Under the pieces are notes generated by a model, which saw nothing but the letters and a program-made list of their open reading frames with translations, had not been told where the DNA came from and ran no database searches. Of a stretch of DNA of 64,000 nt, positions 36,495 to 44,920 are shown piece by piece; within the stretch, counting starts at the first letter, position 1, and the number at the start of each line of letters is the position of its first letter. A program made the position numbers and the translations under genes. This DNA comes from Bradyrhizobium diazoefficiens (GTDB lineage: Bacteria > Pseudomonadota > Alphaproteobacteria > Rhizobiales > Xanthobacteraceae), in contig NZ_JAFCKW010000029.1 in NCBI RefSeq assembly GCF_018129965.1, forward strand, positions 1 to 64,000, given 5' to 3'.

Positions 36495-38834
36495 ATGCAT
36501 GATGTGTTGGTCGTTGTCGTTGCGATGCTGGTGTTCGGCGGCATCGGACTTCCGTTCTGCCTGCTCCTTCCATCGCACCGGTTTTCGGTTCGGTGGGCGC
36601 TTGCCCCTCCGCTCGGAGTCGGGGTGCTGGCTGCGGCAACGGCTGTCTTTTACGTTCACGGCATCATCGCTCCATGGATGACCATGGCGCTTCTTCCGAT
36701 CGCCGGCCTTGCGCTCACCGCGGTGCGGCTGGTCGGCCATTCGGTTGCGATCCCTCGCCGCACGGCCGCCTTCGGCGTGCTGTCCGTGCTGCTCATCGTC
36801 ATCATATGTCTGGCTCCGGCCTGGACAGGCGGAGCGCGCTTCCGGGTCTTCCAGGGCAATGTCTACGACCACATGCTCTATGTCGGCTCGGCGATCGCGT
36901 ATCGCGTTGTCGACTACGCCGATCTGGTCAGTCGTTCCAACGCCGACCTGCCGGACCCGATCTTCCTGGGGGCTCTCTGGTTCATCGATTGGCGCGGCGC
37001 GGTGTCGATGATGCTCGGTGCGATCGCGACCCTGACGCGCGGCAGTGTCGTCGATTGCACCTATCCGTACATGGTCGCCCTGCAGATCAACATGCTGTTC
37101 GCCGCATTGTTCGTCTTCAGGAACGTCCTGACGCTTGAACCACGAACGGCAGCCGTCTGCGCTGCCGCGCTCACGATCGGGTTTTTCGAGCAGTACATCT
37201 TCGACATCAACGCAATGTCGCAACTCGCCGCGCAACCGCTTTTCCTGCTGTTGTTCAGCCTTTCCGTCCTGGCTTTCGACAAAGACCGGTTCGGCATCGG
37301 CATCGCAGCGATCAGCCGCATGATTGCGGTCTTCGCCGCGCTGATCGCCGGCATCTTGTTCCTGTATCCGGAGCCGGTCACCATCTACGGTCCCGCCATC
37401 GCCACGGCGACCGTCGCCGCCCTCCTTCATCGCGGCGTCCGGCTGGGCATGCCCGCCGCCGCGGCAGGAATGGGGGGCGGCCTCGGCCTAGGCCTCCTGG
37501 TATGTGCGCCGCTGTGGTCGGGAACAGGAGCCTACATGGTAAGGGTCTTGACGCAGGCGGCCGGTGAAACGCCGGATTGGTGGAAATACTTCCAGCGCTA
37601 TCTGTTCGGGCGTGCAGAGTCCTATCTGGATGTCGTCAGCGCTCCGTCGAGCGGTCTCGGCCAGTTGATCGATGCCTGGTTTTCATGGCCGATCGAGGCC
37701 ATCATCGCCGCGCTGGGCCTGTTTGCGATCCTGCCGATCGCCGGTTGGCCGGTTGTGCTCGCCGTCGCCTGGAAGCTCGTGCTGTACGGATGCGTCGCGA
37801 CGCTTCTGATGAATATCGCAACCACGCTCCTGCGGGCCTGGCGCGTCGAGCCTGACTTGGCCAGGACCCGTTTCTGGCTCGGCAGTATCGTGGGCTGTTG
37901 TGTCCCTCTCGGCATCTTGGCGACAGGCCACGGTTGGGCCGCGGGCAAGGGGCTCGCCATGGCCGCGCCGATGCTGTTTACGCTCGTCATTGCTCCGCTG
38001 GCGAAGCCGTCACCCGCAGGCAAGATGATGAGCCGCATCGTCGTGTTCGGCCACCTGTGCCTCGGCCTGGCGCGGCCTTTCCTGGTGGTCGGCCATGGCT
38101 TGCCGGGGCTACCGACCGCGTCCGCCCATGTAGAGACGCAAAAGGCATTGCTGGACTGGGATTATGCTCGAATCGGCGCAGAGATCGGGACTTGCAAGGG
38201 CCTCGTGATCGAGACGTCGAATCCGATGATGAACAATCTTCTGCGGCGCCTTGCCGTCGAAGCGGGCGTACCGTGGGCCGCGCCGAACATGAAGGACTGG
38301 CCGGGCCGCAGATCGGCATACGATCATCGTCCGCCGGGCTGGGAGCAGTTCGATTGCCTCGCATCGGCCGATCGATTGACGGAAGCCGATGGGAAAAAGC
38401 TCATCGATTTCGCAACGGAGCATACGGTGCGCGATTTTATCAACGGTCGCCGCGACAGGCTCGACATCGGACCGCGAACTCCGGCGGGACTCATCAAGTC
38501 GGGGCTGTTTGATCGTGAAATCAGGCCGGGAGGCGACCTCCAATGGGCGGGCCCGAAGGTCACGGTCGAGCTTCCCAACACACCTTCTCCGGCCCTATCG
38601 CTAAAATTCGCACTATGGCCGATGCCGCTCTCCGGGGATCACGTAAGTCTGCGCGTCAATGGCACGGAGATATTCTCCGGACCTCCGCCTCAATCGGCGC
38701 TGTCCCGTTCGCTGGAGCAGTTCTCGGGCGACAGGATGTTGAGACTGGAAATCGAGATCAATGCGCCAACCCATTTCCCGGGCGATCCACGCGACCTCGG
38801 CTTCGCCATCAGGGAGTTGAGTTTGCACCGCTAG
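36495..38834 (+). CDS. Large polytopic membrane protein (779 aa)
   Basis: Not assigned to a named family. About 12 hydrophobic segments cover residues ~1-530 (first at 3-25, 32-52, 58-78), followed by a ~240-residue soluble C-terminal part with two sections: ~540-660 (WDYARIGAEIGTCKGLVIETSNP) and a beta-rich end with PSPALSLKFALWPMPLSGDHVSLRVNG. The layout resembles bacterial glycosyltransferase-like or polysaccharide-related membrane proteins, but no catalytic motif is seen. The start is fixed by an in-frame TAG at 36483; no clear ribosome binding site precedes it. It is the first gene after the island. Confidence 0.8.
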   Translation: MHDVLVVVVAMLVFGGIGLPFCLLLPSHRFSVRWALAPPLGVGVLAAATAVFYVHGIIAPWMTMALLPIAGLALTAVRLVGHSVAIPRRTAAFGVLSVLLIVIICLAPAWTGGARFRVFQGNVYDHMLYVGSAIAYRVVDYADLVSRSNADLPDPIFLGALWFIDWRGAVSMMLGAIATLTRGSVVDCTYPYMVALQINMLFAALFVFRNVLTLEPRTAAVCAAALTIGFFEQYIFDINAMSQLAAQPLFLLLFSLSVLAFDKDRFGIGIAAISRMIAVFAALIAGILFLYPEPVTIYGPAIATATVAALLHRGVRLGMPAAAAGMGGGLGLGLLVCAPLWSGTGAYMVRVLTQAAGETPDWWKYFQRYLFGRAESYLDVVSAPSSGLGQLIDAWFSWPIEAIIAALGLFAILPIAGWPVVLAVAWKLVLYGCVATLLMNIATTLLRAWRVEPDLARTRFWLGSIVGCCVPLGILATGHGWAAGKGLAMAAPMLFTLVIAPLAKPSPAGKMMSRIVVFGHLCLGLARPFLVVGHGLPGLPTASAHVETQKALLDWDYARIGAEIGTCKGLVIETSNPMMNNLLRRLAVEAGVPWAAPNMKDWPGRRSAYDHRPPGWEQFDCLASADRLTEADGKKLIDFATEHTVRDFINGRRDRLDIGPRTPAGLIKSGLFDREIRPGGDLQWAGPKVTVELPNTPSPALSLKFALWPMPLSGDHVSLRVNGTEIFSGPPPQSALSRSLEQFSGDRMLRLEIEINAPTHFPGDPRDLGFAIRELSLHR

Positions 38835-38881
38835 TGGCAGCGCCGCGGCGCAGTGTGCGATCCCGTAGTTACGCCCGTATA

Positions 38882-38897
38882 TGTGATCTTCCTCACA
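38882..38897. promoter_or_regulatory. CRP-type palindrome TGTGA-N6-TCACA
   Basis: TGTGATCTTCCTCACA matches the CRP consensus half-sites exactly with the N6 spacer. It lies 57 bases before the ATG of the small secreted protein at 38954. Two further sites of the same type precede the Cys-rich protein gene at 40800. Binding by a Crp-family protein is inferred. Confidence 0.6.
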
Positions 38898-38953
38898 GAA
38901 CGCGGCCCGGATGTCCCCTAATGTCCGCTCACGCAAACACGGGGAGATTCCAC

Positions 38954-39349
38954 ATGCGCAAGATCATTCTGGTTGCCGCCATGGTTCTGGCTTCCGCGTC
39001 TGCCCATGCGGGCGACCGCAGCCTGTCGATCGCCGCAACCAACCAGCCCAGCTCGCCGCCGCAAACCACGACGGCGGTGACCTCCACGGCCCAGGTCAGC
39101 GAAGCCGCACCGGTCGTTGAGGCTCCGAAATATGTCGATCGGCCGCCGGCGATCCCGCCCGCTGCGGCCACTGCTCCTGCTACGCCCGGTCCCGCAGTGG
39201 CCACGACCACCGCGACCTCGACGCCCCCTGCGACGACAGCCCAACCTGCCGCCAGGACGGCGGCGAAGGCGGACAAGCCGAAGCACAAGCGCTATTGGAC
39301 CGAAGGCCGCATCATCAGCGAACTGCATCGCCATGGCGTCTACTGGTAA
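38954..39349 (+). CDS. Secreted Pro/Ala/Thr-rich small protein
   Basis: A 131-residue exported protein: signal peptide about 1-19 (ending SAHA-GD), then ~85 residues of low-complexity Pro/Ala/Thr (probably disordered) and a conserved-looking C-terminus KHKRYWTEGRIISELHRHGVYW. The terminal block looks like the functional part, with the linker as a spacer. ATG 38954 follows GGGGAGA and a perfect CRP-type palindrome. Similar short secreted proteins are frequent in Bradyrhizobium; function is unknown. Confidence 0.75.
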   Translation: MRKIILVAAMVLASASAHAGDRSLSIAATNQPSSPPQTTTAVTSTAQVSEAAPVVEAPKYVDRPPAIPPAAATAPATPGPAVATTTATSTPPATTAQPAARTAAKADKPKHKRYWTEGRIISELHRHGVYW

Positions 39350-39374
39350 GGCGGCCGCTCGTCGCCACACCTTC

Positions 39375-39460
39375 CGTCATGCTCGGGCTTTGACCCGGGC
39401 ATCCACGTCGATCCGCTGTGTTCATGAACGTAGATGGCCGGGACGAGCCCGGCCATGACG
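39375..39460. repeat. Palindromic element in convergent gap
   Basis: Begins CGTCATGCTCGGG and ends CCCGGCCATGACG, with inner CGGGCTTTGACCCG and GGCCGGGACGAGCCCGGCC palindromes. It lies between the converging small secreted protein gene and the deacetylase gene. Confidence 0.8.
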
Positions 39461-39485
39461 CTGGAATGGTGGAGGTGACGCAAGC

Positions 39486-40547
39486 TTACTGCGACACCGT
39501 CTGAACCACGCTCGAGATCGGGCGCGTGTTGGTGCTTGCCGTCGGCACCTTCAAATCCTTCAGCAGCGCATCGTCATATTCCGGCAACGACTGGAACGTC
39601 GTCTTGGCCTTGACCTGCACGATCTTGTAGCCGCCCGCCTTCAGCCGCGCGAGCAGGGTCGGGAGCGCTTCGCCCGTGTGCTTCTGGAAGTCGTGCATCA
39701 GGATGATGCCCTTGCCGAGCTTGTCGAGCTTGGTCATCACCGTGTTGACGATCTTCTCCGGGGTGGCGCCCTTCCTGAAATCGAAGGAATCCAGATCGGT
39801 CGACCACATCGCGACGTTGCGGGTGCCGAGATAGCTCACCATGGCCGGATTGTGCTGCAGCTGCGGGAAGCGGAAGAACGGCGCCGGGTCGGTGCCGAGC
39901 GCGAGCTTCACTGCGCTAAATCCCTTCTCGATCTCGTCCTTGGCCTGCTGCTCGGTCAATTTCTTGCTGTTGAGATTGAGGTGGGACCAGGTGTGCGTGC
40001 CGACCGTGTGGCCCTGGGCCATGACCTGGCGGAGGATTTCCGGATGCCAGGTCGCGTGCTTGCCGACCGAGAAGAACAGGCCCTTGGTGCATTCGTCCGC
40101 GAGCGCCTTCAGCACCGCGGGCGTGTTGACCGGCCAGGGACTGTCGTCGAAGGTCAGGACGACCTCCTTGTCGGTGAGGAAATCGAACTGCTTGAAGGTT
40201 TCGAAGCCGAAGCCGGGGCCGCCGGTGGTGTCGATCTCGACGACGCGGGAGACGCCCAGCGCGTTCGGATTGGCGCAGGTCTGGCTCGGCTGCGCCGGAA
40301 TGGCCGGAGCTGGCGCGGGGGCTGCTGCCTGGGGAAGTGCTGTCGGCTTGGCCGCGATCGTCGCCGTGGTCGCGACGTCATCCTTGGCGGCGAGCTTTGC
40401 CTGTGCCGGCAACGGATCGGCGGCATGGGCGGCAATCGTCCTGGGAGCGCCCTGGTCGGCGCGCGAGGAATAATAAAACCAACCGCCGGCGGCGATCACG
40501 ACCGCCGCAAGGACACTGGCCAGCATCAGGCCCAACGCATTACGCAT
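39486..40547 (-). CDS. Polysaccharide deacetylase (NodB homology domain), membrane-anchored
   Basis: A 353-residue protein with one N-terminal membrane helix (about 5-26), an Ala/Pro-rich linker (to ~95) and a NodB-type deacetylase domain (about 125-330). Motifs: LTFDDSPWPVNTPAVL with the metal Asp and catalytic Asp, HTWSHLNLNS with the two metal histidines, and ILMHDFQKHT near the C-terminus. It would remove acetyl groups from a cell-wall or envelope polysaccharide in the periplasm. ATG 40547 puts the membrane anchor first. The gene diverges from the Cys-rich protein gene across a gap with two CRP-type palindromes. Confidence 0.92.
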   Translation of the reverse strand: MRNALGLMLASVLAAVVIAAGGWFYYSSRADQGAPRTIAAHAADPLPAQAKLAAKDDVATTATIAAKPTALPQAAAPAPAPAIPAQPSQTCANPNALGVSRVVEIDTTGGPGFGFETFKQFDFLTDKEVVLTFDDSPWPVNTPAVLKALADECTKGLFFSVGKHATWHPEILRQVMAQGHTVGTHTWSHLNLNSKKLTEQQAKDEIEKGFSAVKLALGTDPAPFFRFPQLQHNPAMVSYLGTRNVAMWSTDLDSFDFRKGATPEKIVNTVMTKLDKLGKGIILMHDFQKHTGEALPTLLARLKAGGYKIVQVKAKTTFQSLPEYDDALLKDLKVPTASTNTRPISSVVQTVSQ

Positions 40548-40677
40548 CGTTACTCTTTCCAATTACGCAACCACACCGGCGGAATCCTCCGCGCGCCCGG
40601 CTATTAATGCGAAGGAACAGTTAACGTGACACCAACACGACAGCGTTTGCGCCGGATTTTCAGCAGCGTGCGCTTAC

Positions 40678-40721
40678 GTGACCGATGTCACAGTCGGTGT
40701 GTGGCCCGTGACCGTCATCAC
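40678..40721. promoter_or_regulatory. Tandem CRP-type palindromes GTGA-N6-TCAC
   Basis: GTGACCGATGTCAC (40678-40691) and GTGACCGTCATCAC (40708-40721) each carry GTGA-N6-TCAC and each is followed by AGTCG, so they form a 19-bp direct repeat 30 bp apart (three helical turns). They lie 79 to 122 bases before the Cys-rich protein gene and 131 to 174 bases before the divergent deacetylase gene. The regulator is not identified. Confidence 0.6.
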
Positions 40722-40799
40722 AGTCGAAACGGTTTTGCTGGAGCATCCTCGTTCCCATCGACAACGGGCCCCGCCGAGCGGTGCCAATGGGAGCTTCAA

Positions 40800-41123
40800 A
40801 TGACCACCTCGCTGAATGCCAAGTCGTTCTCTGCCAGGTCCTTGAGTAGCAAGATCCGCGACACCAGCCTGGCCCTGGGTTTTGCCGCCATCGTGTCGAT
40901 CGTGTCGACGACCTCGAGCTTCGCCTTCTCGGCCGAAGCGCAGCAGCAGTGCACCGGCGACGCCTTCCGCCTGTGTTCGTCGGACATCCCCAATATCCCG
41001 AGGATCACGGCGTGCATGATGAAGCATCGCACCGACCTGAGCGCCGGTTGCCGCGCGGTGATGGACAAGGACCTCGCCAAGGGCGCCTCGCGCAAGGTCG
41101 CTGACGCCCAGGACGGTCAATAA
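40800..41123 (+). CDS. Secreted Cys-rich repeat protein
   Basis: A 107-residue protein with an extended N-terminal region (1-20), a signal-like hydrophobic segment (about 24-45) and a mature part with one Cys-rich unit: QQQCTGDAFRLCSSDIP, then ITACMMKHRTDLSAGCRAVM. The spacing C-x6-C...C-x11-C followed by LS resembles the Golgi apparatus protein 1 (GLG1) Cys-rich repeat. The next gene carries the same unit. It is probably a periplasmic protein with two disulphides; the function is unknown. ATG 40800 was chosen because it starts the N-region. Confidence 0.75.
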   Translation: MTTSLNAKSFSARSLSSKIRDTSLALGFAAIVSIVSTTSSFAFSAEAQQQCTGDAFRLCSSDIPNIPRITACMMKHRTDLSAGCRAVMDKDLAKGASRKVADAQDGQ

Positions 41124-41336
41124 GGGACGACCGACAAGACGCAGCCAGGAACAGGCCGTCAGTCAGCATACGCGACGCATCAAGCGTGATCGTCGTCGAG
41201 CTCCCCTCGCGATGTGCCCCGGCATCAAGCCGGGGCCACGCGGCGGTGCGCTGGAGGCTGTCAATTAAGCCGTTGCGGCCGGAAGATCGTCGCACTAGCT
41301 TCGCCCGCACATCTTCCGGGTAAGAGGCATTACGCG

Positions 41337-41549
41337 ATGACCAGATTTCTTTTCATTGTTCCTTTGCTCCTGTGCGCATCGGGCGCATCGGCGCAGCAGC
41401 CGGGCCAGGACGCCTGCGCGCGCGACGTCACGCGCTTCTGCCGCGCCGTGATGAACAATGGCGATGGCGCCGTGCTGGCTTGCCTGAAGCAGAACCGTCC
41501 GAAGCTGAGCAAGGGCTGTGAGAAGGTACTGACCGATCACGGGCAATAA
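41337..41549 (+). CDS. Small secreted Cys-rich repeat protein
   Basis: A 70-residue protein with a signal peptide (about 1-19, ending ASA-QQ) and one GLG1-type Cys-rich unit: CARDVTRFCRAVMNN, VLACLKQNRPKLSKGCEKVL. Cysteines, the D/F positions and KLS before the last Cys fit the eukaryotic-type repeat well. It is 213 bases after the similar gene at 40800. The two are probably paralogues. Confidence 0.8.
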   Translation: MTRFLFIVPLLLCASGASAQQPGQDACARDVTRFCRAVMNNGDGAVLACLKQNRPKLSKGCEKVLTDHGQ

Positions 41550-41559
41550 ACCCACCGCC

Positions 41560-41662
41560 GTCATTCCGGGGCGCGCAAAGCGCGAACCCGGAATCCATCG
41601 CGCAGCATGCGCATGGAGGAATGGATTCCGGGCTCGCACCTGACGGTGCGCCCCGGAATGAC
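41560..41662. repeat. Perfect-arm palindromic element in convergent gap
   Basis: GTCATTCCGGGGCGC and GCGCCCCGGAATGAC are exact inverted arms of 15 bp, with inner inverted pieces (GGAATCCAT / ATGGATTCC). The gap lies between the converging Cys-rich protein and MFS genes. Confidence 0.85.
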
Positions 41663-41665
41663 AAA

Positions 41666-43354
41666 CTAAGTGCTGCTCCCCGCCGCGCTCGCGACCACGG
41701 GCAACACCTCCGCGCCGCCACGATCCGGCGTCTCCTCCTTCCAGCGCACCGAGCCGAACGGGCGCTCGAGCATGCGGCGGATCCGAACCGGGTCGGGGCC
41801 GATATGGAAATCGATCGCCTGCTGATGCAGCGCGCGCTCGGACTGGGTCGAGCGGTTGCGCTGGCGCAGATAGTCGAACCAGGTCGGACAGTGATAACGC
41901 TCGGTCCACAATTCGGGATCGGCGATGTCGCGCGCGATCGACCAGCCATAGGCGCCGTTGCGCTGCCGGGAGAGCTGGACGTGCTGCATCACGTTGTGGA
42001 AGGCGCGCGCGTTCTCCTGCGACACCCGGTATTCGATCTCGACCACCAGCGGGCCGCTGCGGCCGGTCAGCGACAGCTTCACCTCGGGATCGGCCAGCAC
42101 GTCGGCGTCCTCGTTGCGCGCTCCGACGCGCGGCATCGTGAGCCAGAGCCCGAGCAGCGGCGAGATCAGCATCAGGCCGGAGGCCGTCAGCAGCGCGATC
42201 TCCACGCCGGCATAATCGGTGAGATGGCCCCAGCCCCAGGCGCCGATCGCGATGCCGCCGGAGATCGAGGCCTGGAACGCGGCCAGCGAGCGGCCGGCGA
42301 CCCAGCGCGGCGCCGAAAGCTGTACGCCGATATTGAACAATGCGACGGCAGCCATCCAGACCGCGCCCGCAAGCACCAGCGCAGCGGCGGTCAGCACCGG
42401 TTCGTTGCTGACCGCGAGCGCGGCCATCGCGAATGCCATCGAGATGGTGCAGGCGCGGATCGCGGCCTCGCCGCTCATGCGCTTGCGCAGTTCGTGGATG
42501 TTGAGCGCGCCGATGACGGCCCCCATGCCGAAGGCGCCGAGCATGATTCCGTAGGTCTGTGCGCCGCCATGCAGCAGATCGCGCGCGACCAGCGGCATCA
42601 GCGCCATCACGGCGCCGCCGATCAGTCCCATCACCAACGTGCGCAACAGGACGATCTTGATCGGCGGCGAATTGGTGATGTAGCGGAAGCCCGAGACCAT
42701 GGCACGGTTGAGCTTTTCCCGCGGCAGCCGCGACGGCTCGGTGTTGCGTCGCCACAGCATCAGCACCACCAGCAGCGGCAGATAGAGGACCGCATTGCAG
42801 GCGAACGCTGCCACCGCGCCGAGCGAGGCGACGATGACGCCGCCGACCGCGGGACCGAAGCTGCGCGCGATGTTGTAGCTGATGCCGTTCAGCGCGACGG
42901 CCGACGGCAGCGCTTCAGGCGGCACCTGCTCGCTGACCGAGGACTGCCAGGCCGGTCCGAACAGGGCATTGCCGCTGCCCACCACGAAGCAGAAGGCGAG
43001 CAGCAATTCCGGGGTGATCAGGTTGGCCCAGGCCAGCACCGTCAGCGCCGTCGCACCGATCAGCGCGATCGAAAGCGAGATCAGGGTCACGATGCGCCGG
43101 TCATACATGTCGGCGATCGCGCCGGCCGGCATCGAGATCAGCATGATCGGCAGCATCAGCGCCGTCTGCACCAGCGCCACCTTGTCGGCGGAGGCCGCCA
43201 TCTGCGTCATCGCCCAGGCCGCGCCCACGCCCTGGATCAGCAGGCCGAGATTGGAGAGCAGGCTGGCGAGCCAGATGCGCCGGAACAAGGTGTACCGCAG
43301 CGGGGCGGTGATGCCGTCGGCCGCAATTTTCTGACGGTTCGTCTGCTCGGTCAT
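41666..43354 (-). CDS. MFS exporter (EntS/MFS_3 type) with C-terminal soluble domain
   Basis: A 562-residue protein. The first ~410 residues hold 11-12 membrane helices of the enterobactin-exporter-like (MFS_3) branch, with LPIMLISMPAGAIADMYDRRIV, FVVGSGNALFGPAWQSSVSEQVP and AGRSLAAFQASISGGIAIGAWGWGHLTDY. The last ~120 residues form a soluble domain with VVEIEYRVSQENARAFHNVM and YGWSIARDIADPELWTERYHCPTW, resembling a dimeric alpha-beta barrel of the antibiotic-monooxygenase type. Substrate unknown. ATG 43354 follows GGAAGGGG. Confidence 0.88.
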   Translation of the reverse strand: MTEQTNRQKIAADGITAPLRYTLFRRIWLASLLSNLGLLIQGVGAAWAMTQMAASADKVALVQTALMLPIMLISMPAGAIADMYDRRIVTLISLSIALIGATALTVLAWANLITPELLLAFCFVVGSGNALFGPAWQSSVSEQVPPEALPSAVALNGISYNIARSFGPAVGGVIVASLGAVAAFACNAVLYLPLLVVLMLWRRNTEPSRLPREKLNRAMVSGFRYITNSPPIKIVLLRTLVMGLIGGAVMALMPLVARDLLHGGAQTYGIMLGAFGMGAVIGALNIHELRKRMSGEAAIRACTISMAFAMAALAVSNEPVLTAAALVLAGAVWMAAVALFNIGVQLSAPRWVAGRSLAAFQASISGGIAIGAWGWGHLTDYAGVEIALLTASGLMLISPLLGLWLTMPRVGARNEDADVLADPEVKLSLTGRSGPLVVEIEYRVSQENARAFHNVMQHVQLSRQRNGAYGWSIARDIADPELWTERYHCPTWFDYLRQRNRSTQSERALHQQAIDFHIGPDPVRIRRMLERPFGSVRWKEETPDRGGAEVLPVVASAAGSST

Positions 43355-43515
43355 ATCCCCTTCCAAATGGGCTGGCAGAAGCGGTCCTGGAATGGTCCTG
43401 GAGTGGTCTTCGGGTGATTCCGGCAAATCCAGTGATGCCTGCGAAAGTCCTTCGCTGTCCAGTGGTTAGGCCGGTATAAGCGGTGCAAAGACCGAGGTTT
43501 TGCCTGGAGGAACTC

Positions 43516-44886
43516 ATGACGCTGTCGCGACGCATAATCCTGCAAGGGGCGGGCAGCTTGCCCTTCGCACTTGCGAGCTTGCGGACCCGCGCGCTGGCCC
43601 AGGCCGCACCCGCGGCGCAAAGCGCCGAGATGCCCCCCATCCTGTTCGTCCACGGCAATGGCGACTACGACGCGCTCTGGATGACGACCTTATGGCGGAT
43701 GGAATCCAACGGCGTCGCGCGCGATCGCATGATGGCGATCAACTTCACCGATCCGCTGGCGCGGAGCGACGACAAGGTCGAGCAGGCGAATCGCTCCTCG
43801 ACCGAGGACCAGCGCCGCGAGCTCGCCGCCGCCATCGCCGAGCTGAAGCGCCGTACCGGTGCGGCGCGCGTGGCGCTGGTTGGCAGCTCGCGCGGCGGCT
43901 ATGCGATTCGCAACGTCATCAAGAATGGCGGCACTGCGGATGTCAGCCACGCCGTGCTGTGCGGCACGCCCAATCATGGCGTGTTCGCGACCGATGACCA
44001 GCCCAACAGCGAATTCAACGGTCGCGGCGTGTTCCTGCGCGGCCTCAACGAAGGCGAGAGCGAGGTGACGCCGGGCACGGCCTTCCTCACCTTGCGCAGC
44101 GACGGCATGGACAAGTACGCGCAGGCCGATGGCCGCTTCATCGGCAAGCCCGGCACGTCGACCGGCGTCACCGTCGAAGGTCCGGAACTGAAGGGCGCGA
44201 CCAATCTGGTGCTCGGAGCGCTCGATCATCGCGAGGTGGCGTTTCACCCCCGGGCCTTCCGCGAGATCTACAAGTTCCTTGCGGGGCGGGAGCCCGCACG
44301 CATCGCGATCCAGCCGGAGCAGAGCGTCCGGCTGAGCGGCCTCGTCACGGGCACGCCGGGCGGCGTGCCGACCAATCGGCCGGTGGCGGGTGCAACCGTC
44401 GACATCTTCCGCGTCGATGCCGATACCGGCGAGCGCAAAGGCGGTGCCGTGCACAGCGCGAAGACCGGTGCCGACGGTCGCTGGGGTCCGGCGCAGGTCG
44501 AGCCGTCCTGGTCGCTCGAATTCGTCCTGACCGCGCCGGATGCGCCGACGACGCATATCTACCGCTCGCCCTTCCCGCGCTCGTCCGATGTCGTCCATCT
44601 GCGCGCCGCGCGCCCGCTTGGACCGGCCGACAAGGACGCGGCAGCCGTGGTGATCATGTCGCGGCCGCGCGGCTATTTCGGTTTGCCGCGGGACGTGGTG
44701 CTGCTCGACGGCAAGGAGCCCGCCGACGTCAAGCCCGGCGTGCCGACGGATTCGGCAACGACCCTGCGCCTTCCGGCGAGCGAGGTCGGGCGTCAGGTCG
44801 TCGCCCAGTTCGGCGAAGAACGAATTGTGGCACGCGTCTGGCCCGCGTCCGAGAACAGGATTGCGATTGCCGAGCTGACTTACTAG
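43516..44886 (+). CDS. Tat-exported alpha/beta hydrolase
   Basis: A 456-residue exported hydrolase. The N-terminus SRRIILQGAGSLPFALASL is a twin-arginine signal peptide ending near ALAQA. The alpha/beta fold starts with PPILFVHGNGDYDALW, and the nucleophile elbow is VGSSRGGYA (G-x-S-x-G). H in NLVLGALDHREVAFHPRAF is the likely catalytic histidine. Residues ~285-456 form beta-sandwich modules after the hydrolase domain (RLSGLVTGTPGGVPTNRPVAGATVDI). Lipase or polyhydroxyalkanoate-depolymerase-like activity is possible, but not shown. A GGAGG box precedes ATG 43516. Confidence 0.82.
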   Translation: MTLSRRIILQGAGSLPFALASLRTRALAQAAPAAQSAEMPPILFVHGNGDYDALWMTTLWRMESNGVARDRMMAINFTDPLARSDDKVEQANRSSTEDQRRELAAAIAELKRRTGAARVALVGSSRGGYAIRNVIKNGGTADVSHAVLCGTPNHGVFATDDQPNSEFNGRGVFLRGLNEGESEVTPGTAFLTLRSDGMDKYAQADGRFIGKPGTSTGVTVEGPELKGATNLVLGALDHREVAFHPRAFREIYKFLAGREPARIAIQPEQSVRLSGLVTGTPGGVPTNRPVAGATVDIFRVDADTGERKGGAVHSAKTGADGRWGPAQVEPSWSLEFVLTAPDAPTTHIYRSPFPRSSDVVHLRAARPLGPADKDAAAVVIMSRPRGYFGLPRDVVLLDGKEPADVKPGVPTDSATTLRLPASEVGRQVVAQFGEERIVARVWPASENRIAIAELTY

Positions 44887-44920
44887 CTATTCGCGTGCGT
44901 CACGTCTGCGGGAGAGAGCC

